NCBI GenBank assembly: GCA_036732755.1
Contig: DAINBU010000038.1
Span: 1 to 41,180, forward strand
DNA: 41,180 bases
Origin: DASRRB01 sp036732755
GTDB lineage: Bacteria; Planctomycetota; B15-G4; SIAN01
Reading direction: 5' to 3'
Shown here: positions 8,275 through 15,996 of the stretch, piece by piece
How the letters are laid out: every line of letters starts with the position of its first letter
Numbering within the stretch: position 1 is the first letter of the stretch
Program-made: the position numbers and the translations under genes
Notes under the pieces: model-generated
Database searches by the model: none
What the model saw: only the letters and a program-made list of their open reading frames with translations
What the model was told of the DNA's origin: nothing

Positions 8275-9345
8275 ATGTCCGCGCGCGCCCCGTCCACCGC
8301 CGCCCGCCGCCGGGCTCCGCTCTGGCAGAAGCTGCTGCTCTCGCTGGCGGCGATCGTCCTCGACCTCCTGCTCCTGGAGGCGGCCTGCCGCGTGAGCGGC
8401 GCCTTCCCGCCCGACCCGATCACGTGGCCGGGCCAGCACGAGAACCGCGAGAGCCGCGTCTTCGTGGCCGACCGCGAGCTCGGCTGGCGGCTGCGCCCCG
8501 GGGCCGACTTCCCGTGGCCGACGGAGGGGGTCGACTACCGGATCCTCGCGGGCGCCGAGGGATTTCGCATCGACGACGCCATTCCCACGAAGGCCGCCGC
8601 GCCCGCCGACCCCTCCGGGCCGCGCATCGACTTCGTCGGCGACTCGTTCACGTTCGGGACGGGCGTGCGCTGGTCCGAAACGTTTGCCGAGCAGGCGTGC
8701 GCCCGGCTGCGGGCGTGGCCGGTGAACCACGGGATGGCCGGCTTCGGACTCGACCAGATGGTCCTCACGCTCGAGCGCGTCTCGCTGCGCGGGGAGGACG
8801 GCGCGCCGCCGGCGCTGGTCGTCCTGACGCTGATCGCCGACGACCTGCAGCGCACCCTCCACGCGTACCGCGCCAACGCCGGCTTCGCCAAGCCGTCGTT
8901 CCACTTGAACGATGAAGGCGCGCTCCTCGAGCGGACGCCCGCCGACCGGCCCGGCGCGCTGCTGCGCTTCCTCGACGCCCACTCCCACTTCCACGCGGCG
9001 ACGCGCGGGCTCTTGCGGCGGCTCGGGCGGCGCTGGCCGGTCGGCGAGTGGTGGCAGGTGAACGCCGCGTGGCTGCGGCGCGCCTTCGACGCATGCCGGC
9101 AAGCGGGGGTGCCGCTGCTCGTCGTGCACGTTCCGCAGCGCGACCGCTGCGAGCCGTTCCGAACGCTCGCGCAGCTCTGCGCCGAACATGACGTCGCATT
9201 CCTCGACGTCGCGGTCGCGTGGGGCGAGTCGCCGCGCGACGCCTACTGGCCCCGGGACGGCCACCTGAATGCGAAGGGGCACGCGCGGGTCGGTGAGCTC
9301 CTCGCGCAAGCGATCACCGCACACTGGCCACGCCTCGCCCGCTGA
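8275..9345 (+). CDS. SGNH/GDSL-type hydrolase-like membrane protein
   Basis: A 356-residue protein. A single N-terminal hydrophobic helix (about residues 20-40, LLLSLAAIVLDLLLLEA) should anchor it in the membrane with the rest outside. The SGNH block I motif is GDSFTFG (Ser124), and a final block DGHLNAKGH (near residue 330) supplies the Asp and His of the triad. In between, VVVLTLIADDLQ occupies the block II/III region. Such proteins are typically esterases or O-acyl/acetyl hydrolases of surface polymers; the substrate cannot be told here. The ATG at 8275 is chosen over an in-frame TTG at 8251. The gene is transcribed away from the prolyl oligopeptidase and ends before a good hairpin terminator at 9488. 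Confidence 0.82.
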   Translation: MSARAPSTAARRRAPLWQKLLLSLAAIVLDLLLLEAACRVSGAFPPDPITWPGQHENRESRVFVADRELGWRLRPGADFPWPTEGVDYRILAGAEGFRIDDAIPTKAAAPADPSGPRIDFVGDSFTFGTGVRWSETFAEQACARLRAWPVNHGMAGFGLDQMVLTLERVSLRGEDGAPPALVVLTLIADDLQRTLHAYRANAGFAKPSFHLNDEGALLERTPADRPGALLRFLDAHSHFHAATRGLLRRLGRRWPVGEWWQVNAAWLRRAFDACRQAGVPLLVVHVPQRDRCEPFRTLAQLCAEHDVAFLDVAVAWGESPRDAYWPRDGHLNAKGHARVGELLAQAITAHWPRLAR

Positions 9346-9487
9346 AACCACGGGTCACCGGAGTCGCGGAAGAGATTCTCGGAATTCGTGAAGCGACGCG
9401 AGCGCGCCTCAAGTCAGGTTGGGCACAAGACGATCACAACCGGGACGGACGGAAACGCGGCCGCAACGATGCGACCGTACGAAACAT

Positions 9488-9527
9488 CGCGAGGCGCCGG
9501 CTCTTCCAGCGGCGCCTCGCGCATTTT
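9488..9527 (+). terminator. Rho-independent terminator between convergent genes
   Basis: A perfect 12-bp GC-rich stem (9488-9499 with 9510-9521) with a 10-base loop is followed by CATTTTC on the plus strand. It sits between the convergent SGNH hydrolase and glycosyltransferase genes and directly abuts the glycosyltransferase stop codon, so it probably serves both. It is the best intrinsic terminator in the window. Confidence 0.7.
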
Positions 9528-10687
9528 CAAGTCGGACGGCGGCGGCCGAGCCGCTCGGCGAGCAGGTCGGCGACGAAGTCGGCGTTGCGCCGCTGCGCCT
9601 CGGCGTCGGGCGCGTCGTGCGGCCGATGGGCCTCGGGGTGGGCGAGCATCCCGGCGAGGCGCTCCGCGACCTCCTTCGGCGTCGGCGTCTCGACCGTCTC
9701 CACTCCGAAGCGGTGGGTGAAGTAGTCGAGGTGGCGCTGTGTCAGCGGGTCGCCCCGGAGCGGCAGCGCGAGGGTCGGCACCTTCAGTCCGGCACACTCG
9801 GAGAGGAGCGAGACGCCGCCCCCCACGACGCATGCGTCGGCGATGGCGAGGTGGCGCGGCAGCTCGTGCAGCGGCGGGGAGAGCGTCGTCCCCCGCGCCT
9901 CGCCCGTCTCGACGGCCAGCTCCGGCCCCAGGAAGGCGCGCACCACGACGTCCCCGCGCTCGGCGGCGAGCGCCTGCGCGCCTTCCAGGGCGGTCGTCAG
10001 GCTCGGCGCCGCGAAGGCGCTCCCCCCGGCGATCACCAGGAGCTTCCTGCGGCCGAGCCCGAGGTCGTCGCGCAGCGTCGCGCACTCGCGGAGGTTCAGC
10101 CGCGCCAGCGCCGAGATCGGGCCGGTGTAGCGGAAGAAGCGGCGCGACCAGACACGCAGCTCGGGCGAGGCGAGGTAGCTCGGCTCGCCCACGAAGAAGC
10201 GCAGCGAGGTGGTCGCGACGACGGCGCGCCGCAGCAGCGCCGCGCCGGCGCGCCGCACGCCGCCGCCGTCAACCTCGGCGTCGCGCAGGTGGTCGGTCAC
10301 GAAGGCGACGTCGAAGCCGGCGCGCTTGAGCAGCGGCGGCGCCGAGAAGAGCCCGTCGACGACGACGAGCTCCGCGCGCAGCGCCCGCGCGGCGCGCACG
10401 GCTTCGCGCGCGTGGGCGGGCGCGAGGCGGCGGCGCGCGGCGGCGCGCGCGCGCGCGAGCGCCCCGTCGTCGCTCCGCTCGACGCTCGCCGCGTCGGGCA
10501 GGATCGGCGCGAGCGTGTCCTCGACCGGGAAGTCGCCGGTCGCGCGCAGCAGCGCCGCGGCCGCGGGGTTGGCGAGGAAGTGCGGCGTGACGGCGGGGAA
10601 GAGGCGGCGCAGCTGCTCGGCGATGGCGAGCTCGCGCCACGCCTTGCCCGTGCCGAGCGGCTCGAGGACGAAGAGGACGTTGCGCAT
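9527..10687 (-). CDS. GT-B fold glycosyltransferase (MurG/UDP-GlcNAc transferase-like)
   Basis: A 386-residue cytoplasmic protein. The N-terminal half starts with a beta strand and a glycine-containing turn (MRNVLFVLEPLGTG) and contains VVVDG. The C-terminal half has a Rossmann strand (RKLLVIAGGS) and the donor-binding stretch ADACVVGGGVSLLSECAGL. That stretch matches the pattern in MurG/GT28-type enzymes, where a Gly-rich loop precedes the E that binds the sugar. PTLALPLRGDPLTQ follows, as in that family. Donor and acceptor are not evident. It is the last gene of a four-gene operon led by an ECF sigma factor, starting 10 bases after the membrane protein. A role in envelope or polysaccharide glycosylation controlled by that sigma factor is inferred. 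Confidence 0.75.
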   Translation of the reverse strand: MRNVLFVLEPLGTGKAWRELAIAEQLRRLFPAVTPHFLANPAAAALLRATGDFPVEDTLAPILPDAASVERSDDGALARARAAARRRLAPAHAREAVRAARALRAELVVVDGLFSAPPLLKRAGFDVAFVTDHLRDAEVDGGGVRRAGAALLRRAVVATTSLRFFVGEPSYLASPELRVWSRRFFRYTGPISALARLNLRECATLRDDLGLGRRKLLVIAGGSAFAAPSLTTALEGAQALAAERGDVVVRAFLGPELAVETGEARGTTLSPPLHELPRHLAIADACVVGGGVSLLSECAGLKVPTLALPLRGDPLTQRHLDYFTHRFGVETVETPTPKEVAERLAGMLAHPEAHRPHDAPDAEAQRRNADFVADLLAERLGRRRPT

Positions 10688-10697
10688 GCGCGACGCG

Positions 10698-11195
10698 TCA
10701 GCCTGCGGGGGCGTCGCCGCCGCCGCTGTCCGCGTCGCGCGCGTCGCGCGCGCGGCCGTCGAGCGCGATCGAGTCGACGAAGCCGGCGATCAGCCCGGAG
10801 AGCGGCCCGACCAGCCCGAGCACCTGCAGCGTCCCGTCGTCGCCCTTTCCGGCGGCGGCGATGAGCGCCGCGAGCAGCGACCCGAGCAGGAGCCCGGAGA
10901 GGAAGCCGAAGAAGAGGCGCCGGACCAGGCGCACCGCCGAGCTCACCGACGTCTCCGGGACGATCCGGAGCAGGAAGAGCGCCGGCAGCGCGAGCAGCGC
11001 GACGAAGGCGCCGAACAAGAGGTACCCGAAGAGCCCGCTCGGCTCGACCTGCCCCGCGAGCCGGCGCTTCGAGAAATCGAACAGGCCGAGCGCCACGACC
11101 GCGAACGTCGAGAGCAGCCAGGAGAAGAAATAGGCGCGCCCCCGTCCCAGGAGGGCCCGCGGGGCGCGCGCGTCGTCGGCGGTCTTCGCGTTCAC
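10698..11195 (-). CDS. Four-helix membrane protein, unknown function
   Basis: A 165-residue protein I cannot assign to a family. It has about four hydrophobic segments: FFSWLLSTFAVVALGLF, LLFGAFVALLALPALFLL, FFGFLSGLLLGSLLAALIA and LQVLGLVGPLSGLIAGFV. Its tail is charged and glycine-rich. The GTG start at 11195 overlaps the stop of the anti-sigma gene as GTGA, which implies translational coupling. A longer upstream frame is rejected because it lies inside the anti-sigma gene. Its place between an anti-sigma factor and a glycosyltransferase suggests an envelope task, such as supporting the sigma/anti-sigma pair or lipid-linked sugar transfer; this is inference. Confidence 0.7.
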   Translation of the reverse strand: MNAKTADDARAPRALLGRGRAYFFSWLLSTFAVVALGLFDFSKRRLAGQVEPSGLFGYLLFGAFVALLALPALFLLRIVPETSVSSAVRLVRRLFFGFLSGLLLGSLLAALIAAAGKGDDGTLQVLGLVGPLSGLIAGFVDSIALDGRARDARDADSGGGDAPAG

Positions 11196-11761
11196 CGGGC
11201 GTCGGAGTGTAGCGCTCCGAGCCACGACCTCAGCGACTCCGGCGGTTCGGTCGGGAGGTTCCACTCGGGCAGCGACGGCAGCCACGCGCCGACGCGGTGC
11301 GCGAGGTCGCGCGCCTCGCCCGCGAGCGAGAGCGCGACGTTGCCGCCGCGCACGGGTGCGACGTCACGTTGCAGACGCGGCAGGACCGGGACGAACAGCG
11401 CGAGCAGCAGCGCGAAGCCGGCCGCCTGGAGGAGCTCGCGCCGGAGCAGGCGGACGCGCCACGTGGGCTCGACCAACGTCGCCGCCGCGCGCGGCGCGGC
11501 GCGCTCGTGTCCGAGCGCGCGCCGCAGCTGCAGGCGCGCCTCGGCGACTTCGCTCGGAGCCGCGTCGGCGCCGGCGTCGCGCTGGAACAGGCGCTGCAGC
11601 GTGGTGAGCTCGTCGCGCTCGCGCGCGCAGCGGGCGCAGCGCGCGACGTGGAGCTCGAGCGCGCGCGCCGTGTCGGGCGCGAGCTCGTCATCGAGTGCCT
11701 CGGCGAGGGCGAGCGACGCCTCCTCGCAGCGCAGCTCCGGCCGCGGATCGTTCCCGTTCAT
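11192..11761 (-). CDS. Zinc-finger (HC2-type) transmembrane anti-sigma factor
   Basis: A 189-residue protein. The N-terminal zf-HC2/ZAS domain carries the HxxxCxxC motif as HVARCARC, near residue 37. A basic stretch is followed by one membrane helix (about residues 113-130, LLQAAGFALLLALFVPVL) and a short outer domain. This is the classic arrangement of an anti-sigma factor that holds an ECF sigma factor at the membrane. Its start overlaps the sigma gene stop as ATGA, so the two should be made together. Its own stop overlaps the next start as GTGA. The release signal cannot be read from the sequence. Confidence 0.82.
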   Translation of the reverse strand: MNGNDPRPELRCEEASLALAEALDDELAPDTARALELHVARCARCARERDELTTLQRLFQRDAGADAAPSEVAEARLQLRRALGHERAAPRAAATLVEPTWRVRLLRRELLQAAGFALLLALFVPVLPRLQRDVAPVRGGNVALSLAGEARDLAHRVGAWLPSLPEWNLPTEPPESLRSWLGALHSDAR

Positions 11762-12330
11762 GGCGTCCTCTCCGCCCCGCCGCCGAGCGCGCGGCGCAGC
11801 CGCTGCAGCCCCTGGTAGTGGTTGGCGCGCGCCGCGTCCTCGCGGATGTCGAGCGCCTGCGCGATCTCGGCGAACGAAAGTCCCTGGTAGTGGCGCAGCA
11901 CGACGACCTCGCGCTGCCGCGGCGGCAGCTCGGCGAGCTGCCCGCGCAGGCGCGCGAGGTCGTCGTCGAGCTCGAGCCGGTCGCCCGCCGCGGGCGCCGC
12001 GAGCTCCTCGGGGCGATCGAGCGCGGAGCTCCGCCGCGCGAGCACGCGCCGCCGCGCCTTGCGGAGCGTGATGCGGTAGAGCCAGGTCCGGAACGCCCCC
12101 GGTGCGCGCAGCTGCGCGATCGCGCGCCACGCCTGCAGGAAGACGTCCTGGAACAGGTCCTTCGCCTCGGCGGAACCCACCAGCCGCTGGCAGAGCGAGA
12201 GGATCGCGCGCTGGTAGCGGTCGACGAGCCGCTCGAAGGCCTCCTCGTCGCCCGCCTGGAAGGCACGCACCTCGTCCTCGTCGGACGGGGGCTCATGGAC
12301 CTTTCCGGGAGACGTCATCGTCCTCATCAT
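11758..12330 (-). CDS. ECF RNA polymerase sigma factor (sigma-70 family)
   Basis: A sigma factor of about 190 residues. Region 2 is seen in FERLVDRYQRAILSLCQRL and DLFQDVFLQAWRAI, with the -10-reading FRTWLYRITLRKARR. Region 4 is seen in LPPRQREVVVLRHYQGLS followed by the helix-turn-helix FAEIAQALDIRED. Three in-frame ATGs (12330, 12327, 12318) are possible starts; I give the first. It overlaps the zinc-finger anti-sigma gene (ATGA) and should direct its own operon, ending with the glycosyltransferase. A divergent gene (rsgA) begins 63 bases away, so both promoters lie in that short gap. Confidence 0.88.
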   Translation of the reverse strand: MMRTMTSPGKVHEPPSDEDEVRAFQAGDEEAFERLVDRYQRAILSLCQRLVGSAEAKDLFQDVFLQAWRAIAQLRAPGAFRTWLYRITLRKARRRVLARRSSALDRPEELAAPAAGDRLELDDDLARLRGQLAELPPRQREVVVLRHYQGLSFAEIAQALDIREDAARANHYQGLQRLRRALGGGAERTP

Positions 12331-12393
12331 GATGGGGCCGGGTCGGTCCGTGGAGCGACCGGCGGCCATCCAGAGGAGCGCCGGGGCGGCGCC

Positions 12394-13386
12394 GTGAAAA
12401 GCCCCTGGGAAGGGAGTCCCTTGCAAGACGGCGTCGTCGTCCGCATCGATCGCAAGCAGATCCACGTGAACGTCGGCGGACGCCTGCTGCCGTGCACGGT
12501 GCGCGGGCGGTTCTTCGAGGACCAGGACGACGACCCGGAGAGCCGGCCCGTCGCAGTCGGCGACCGCGTGAGAGTCGAGGTCGAGGGCGACGGCGACCAC
12601 GGGGCGATCGAGGAGGTGCTGCCGCGCACGAGCCGCATCGCGCGGCCGCGCCCGCGCGACCCGACGCGCTTCCAGGTGATCGCGGCGAACGTCGACCTGC
12701 TGGTGATCGTCGTGTCGATGGCGCAGCCGCGGCCGAAGCCCGGACTCATCGACCGCCTCCTGGTCGCCGCCGAGAGCGAGCACATCGACCCGCTCGTCAT
12801 CCTGAACAAGGCCGACCTCGTCGAGCCGGCGGCGATCGAGGAGCTCGCCGGACGGTACCGCGCGCTCGGTTACTCCGTCGTCGCGACGAGCGTGGTCGAC
12901 GGCCGCGGCCTCGACGATGTGCGCCAGGCGATGCGCGGGCGGACCGCGATGATGCTCGGACATTCGGGCGTCGGGAAGTCGTCGCTGCTCACTGCGCTCG
13001 ACCCGACCATCGCGGCGCGCATCGGGGCGCTGGTGAACGAGGGGACGCGCTCCGTCCGCGGCGCGCACACGACCACCTCGGCGTCGCTGCACGACCTCGA
13101 CCTCGGAAACGGCACGCGCGCCTTCCTGGTCGACACGCCGGGCGTGCGCGAGTTCGGGCTCGAAGGCCTCGTGCCGACCGACCTCGGCCACTTCTTCCGC
13201 GAGTTCGTGCCGCACCTCGGCCACTGCCGCTTCGCGACCTGCACCCACGACCACGAGCCGGGCTGCGGCGTGAAGGCGGCGCTGGAGGGCGGGTCGATCC
13301 GACAGGAGCGCTACGACACCTACAAGAAGCTGCTCGCGGAGCTCTCCGGCGAGGGGGAGCGCATGCAACGGCACGACTCGTACTGA
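12394..13386 (+). CDS. rsgA: Ribosome small subunit-dependent GTPase A
   Basis: A 330-residue circularly permuted GTPase that assists late 30S subunit maturation. An N-terminal OB fold is followed by the permuted G motifs in the order G4 (LNKADL), G1 (GHSGVGKSS, about residue 189), G2 threonines (GAHTTT) and G3 (DTPGVREFG). A C-terminal zinc site has the family pattern C-x4-C-x-H-x5-C (CRFATC...HEPGC). This start is a GTG with a weak ribosome site. A TTG at 12421, with GGGAG a few bases upstream, would give a 321-residue protein that keeps the whole OB fold, so the start is uncertain. The gene is divergent from the ECF sigma operon and converges with a secreted protein whose stop is 24 bases away. 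Confidence 0.95.
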   Translation: MKSPWEGSPLQDGVVVRIDRKQIHVNVGGRLLPCTVRGRFFEDQDDDPESRPVAVGDRVRVEVEGDGDHGAIEEVLPRTSRIARPRPRDPTRFQVIAANVDLLVIVVSMAQPRPKPGLIDRLLVAAESEHIDPLVILNKADLVEPAAIEELAGRYRALGYSVVATSVVDGRGLDDVRQAMRGRTAMMLGHSGVGKSSLLTALDPTIAARIGALVNEGTRSVRGAHTTTSASLHDLDLGNGTRAFLVDTPGVREFGLEGLVPTDLGHFFREFVPHLGHCRFATCTHDHEPGCGVKAALEGGSIRQERYDTYKKLLAELSGEGERMQRHDSY

Positions 13387-13410
13387 GCCGCGCTCCGCCG
13401 CATGGGCGAG

Positions 13411-14688
13411 CTACTTCGCCTTGGCGTAGGTCTTCTTCCAGTCCTTGCCGTCGCGGAAGAAGGCGGAGGCCTGGTCGAGCACGTCCTTGGCGAGGTCGGC
13501 TTCGAGCAGCCCCTTCTGGTCGGCGGCGGAGAGCTCGAAGTCGGCGGGGATCTTCCACGAAGCCCACGCCTCGCTCGCGCCCGGGTCCATCTTGCGGCCG
13601 AGCTTGTCGCGCAGCCGCTGGAAGTCGGCGAGCAGCGGCGAGAGCTGCTTGGGGTAGGCGTCGGCGAGGAAGCGGATCATCCCCCACGAGCGCGCCGCGC
13701 CGTCGAGGTCGAAGGCGCCGCGCTTGAGCTCGGCGAGCTCGTCGGCCGTGAGCGGCTGCTTCTTGCCGCGCTTGCCGTAGGCGCGCCGCAGGTCGGCTTC
13801 CCAGCCGCCGTGCTCCTTCGCCCAGACGAAACTGTTGCGGTAGGGGAAGCAGTAGAGGCTCTTCAGGACGTCGAACTCGACGTTCCAGCCGACGCCGAGC
13901 CCGACCCAGAACGGCTGGTGGCCGAAGCGGCGGTACATCGCGAGCACCGCCACGCGGTGGACCAGCTCGTTGTCGGGGTTCCACTCCTCCATGCCGGCGA
14001 CGCGGTCGACGCAGCCGCCGAAGAGCGGCTGGAGCAGCAGGCAGCCCGGATCTTCCTTCGCCTTCGCCGCCCACGGCGCGAGGAACGGGAAGGCGGTCGC
14101 CACCTTGTTCAGCGCGTCGACGAAGTCGTCGGGCTTGCGGAAGAGGCCGAACACGATCGTGTCGCTGTCGAGCGGGTGGTCGCCCGCGCCCCAGACCCAC
14201 GTGCCCGCGGTCGCGCCGTTCGTTCCATTCGCGGCGGTCGTCGTGGTCGCGCCGCGCGGGTCGTCGGTGGGCGGGTTGTCGCCGTCGGACGGGGGCGGCA
14301 TGTCGACGTCGTCGATCGGCTTGGGCGGGGGCGCCGGCGGCGGCGGCGGCGGGAGCAGCATGTCGTCGAAGCGCTTGAGCGACTTCTCCATCAGCTCGAG
14401 CGCGCGCTCGGGCTTCGAGCGCTCCTGCGGCAGCATCACCAGCACGCGCTCGTCCTTCGACCACGTGAACGTGTACTGGTGCTGGGCGGCCCACTCCTTC
14501 CACGCCGCCTGCGCGGCCTGCGCGGCGGCGCCGCTCGGCCCTTTCGCCTGCGCCTGGACTTTGGCGGAGGCGGCGGCGGGCGCGGCGGGCGACGCCTTCT
14601 TCGTGTCGCCTCCCGGTGCAGTGAAGGAAATGGAGAAGAGTGCAATGCGCGACGCGAAGACGAACGGAGCGCAGGCGAGCAACGACAT
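13411..14688 (-). CDS. Secreted protein of unknown function with degenerate HExxH-like motif
   Basis: A 425-residue protein I do not recognise by name. It has an N-terminal signal (MSLLACAPFVFASRIALFSI), an Ala/Gln-rich stretch, a globular part near WSKDERVLVMLP, and a low-complexity proline/aspartate linker (about residues 113-145). The C-terminal half contains NELVHRVAVLAMYRRFG followed by PFWVGLGVGWNVE. This resembles the layout HExxH...PxWLxEGxA of DUF1570-type and other gluzincin peptidases, but the first His is Asn and the EG is GV. An inactive or modified peptidase fold is inferred. The start ATG at 14688 has AGGGG 7 bases upstream. It is divergent from the thioredoxin gene across a gap of about 230 bases. 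Confidence 0.72.
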   Translation of the reverse strand: MSLLACAPFVFASRIALFSISFTAPGGDTKKASPAAPAAASAKVQAQAKGPSGAAAQAAQAAWKEWAAQHQYTFTWSKDERVLVMLPQERSKPERALELMEKSLKRFDDMLLPPPPPPAPPPKPIDDVDMPPPSDGDNPPTDDPRGATTTTAANGTNGATAGTWVWGAGDHPLDSDTIVFGLFRKPDDFVDALNKVATAFPFLAPWAAKAKEDPGCLLLQPLFGGCVDRVAGMEEWNPDNELVHRVAVLAMYRRFGHQPFWVGLGVGWNVEFDVLKSLYCFPYRNSFVWAKEHGGWEADLRRAYGKRGKKQPLTADELAELKRGAFDLDGAARSWGMIRFLADAYPKQLSPLLADFQRLRDKLGRKMDPGASEAWASWKIPADFELSAADQKGLLEADLAKDVLDQASAFFRDGKDWKKTYAKAK

Positions 14689-14915
14689 GGTTCAACCCCT
14701 GGAGATGGGCCGCGGCGGGGCAGCACCGCGACCTCCCGACGAACCTTCTTCCGACGATTCCTTCTTCCGCGGACCCTTCCGGTCCTTCTCAGATCGGCGA
14801 TCCGCTGCGCGCGAATCGAGCCGCCTTACGGGATTCCTTCGGTGCGCGTTGGACGATGGTCACGCTCCGCAGGACCCGCTACCGTGCAGCGTCCCCGTGA
14901 GACGTGGAGAGAGCC

Positions 14916-15980
14916 ATGATTCTTTCTGCCCGAAATCGCGCCGCTCCGGTCATTTGCCTGACATTCACCATCGGCACACTCAGCATCTTTGGCGCCGCCC
15001 GATCCGACGCGGCGCCGGCGCAGGCCGCGCCGACGGCGCCGCCCGCTCCGCAGGTCCCCGACAAGACGCCGCCCGCCGCGAAAGGTGACGGCGAGAAGCG
15101 GTCCGACCTCTTCGACGAGAAGGCCGACGCGCGTGCCGAACTCAAATCCGCGCTCGCGAACGCCAAGCGCGAGAACCGGCGCGTCCTGATCGAGTGGGGC
15201 GCCAACTGGTGCGGTTGGTGCCGCAAGCTTCACGGACTCTTCAACTCGAATCAGGAGCTCGCGAAGAAGCTCCTCTACGAATACGACGTCGTCTACGTCG
15301 ACATCGGCCAGCGCGACAAGAACATGGACCTCGCGAAGGAGCTCGGCGCCGACTTCCAAGGCGTCCCGTACCTCACGATCCTCGAGGCGAGCGGCGAGGC
15401 GCTCGTCCAGCAGCCGACGGAACCGTTCGAGAAGGGGAACGCCCACGACTCCGCGAAGCTCCTCGAATTCCTGACGTTCTGGCAGGCCGACTACCTCAAC
15501 GCCGCCGAACTCGAAAGCGGTTCACTGAAAGAGGCGAAGGCGTCGGGGAAGCGCGTCTTCCTCCATTACGGCGCGCCGTGGTGCGGCTACTGCCGGCTGC
15601 TCGAGCGCTGGATGGCGAAGCCGGAGGTCGCCGCGCTGCTCGCCAAGGACTTCATCGACCTCAAGGTCGACGTCGACCGGACGATCGGCGGCAAGGAGGC
15701 GTTCGCCGCCCAGCTTTCGCGCGCCGAGCCGAAGGTGGCCAACCCGGCCGACTTCGGCATCCCGTGGATCGTTTTCCTCGACGGCGACGGCAAGCAACTC
15801 GCGGTCGGCCACACCGAGAAGGGCAACATCGGCTGCCCGGCGGAGCTCGGCGAAATCGACCACTTCATGGCGATGCTCGGCAAGGCGCGCGTCCACCTCA
15901 CCGACGACGACGTCGCCGTGCTGAAGGCCTCGCTTCTCGAGCACACCAAGGCGGCGCGGGCGAACGCGGCCGGCCACTGA
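14916..15980 (+). CDS. Secreted protein with two thioredoxin-like domains
   Basis: A 354-residue exported protein. The N-terminal signal (about residues 1-34) is followed by a Pro/Ala-rich linker. The first thioredoxin-like domain has the redox motif WCGWC (about residue 98) and a cis-proline in GVPYLTI. The second has WCGYC (about 222) and a cis-proline in GIPWIVF. Each domain resembles the thioredoxin_7/DUF255-type folds used for disulfide reduction or isomerisation in the envelope. The tandem arrangement with two different active-site pairs suggests an internal relay or a PDI-like isomerase; that is inference. The ATG at 14916, with GGAG 6 bases upstream, is preferred over a GTG at 14904. 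It ends 16 bases before the convergent PpiC-like gene. Confidence 0.85.
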   Translation: MILSARNRAAPVICLTFTIGTLSIFGAARSDAAPAQAAPTAPPAPQVPDKTPPAAKGDGEKRSDLFDEKADARAELKSALANAKRENRRVLIEWGANWCGWCRKLHGLFNSNQELAKKLLYEYDVVYVDIGQRDKNMDLAKELGADFQGVPYLTILEASGEALVQQPTEPFEKGNAHDSAKLLEFLTFWQADYLNAAELESGSLKEAKASGKRVFLHYGAPWCGYCRLLERWMAKPEVAALLAKDFIDLKVDVDRTIGGKEAFAAQLSRAEPKVANPADFGIPWIVFLDGDGKQLAVGHTEKGNIGCPAELGEIDHFMAMLGKARVHLTDDDVAVLKASLLEHTKAARANAAGH

Positions 15981-15996
15981 GCCGGCGCGTGCCGCG

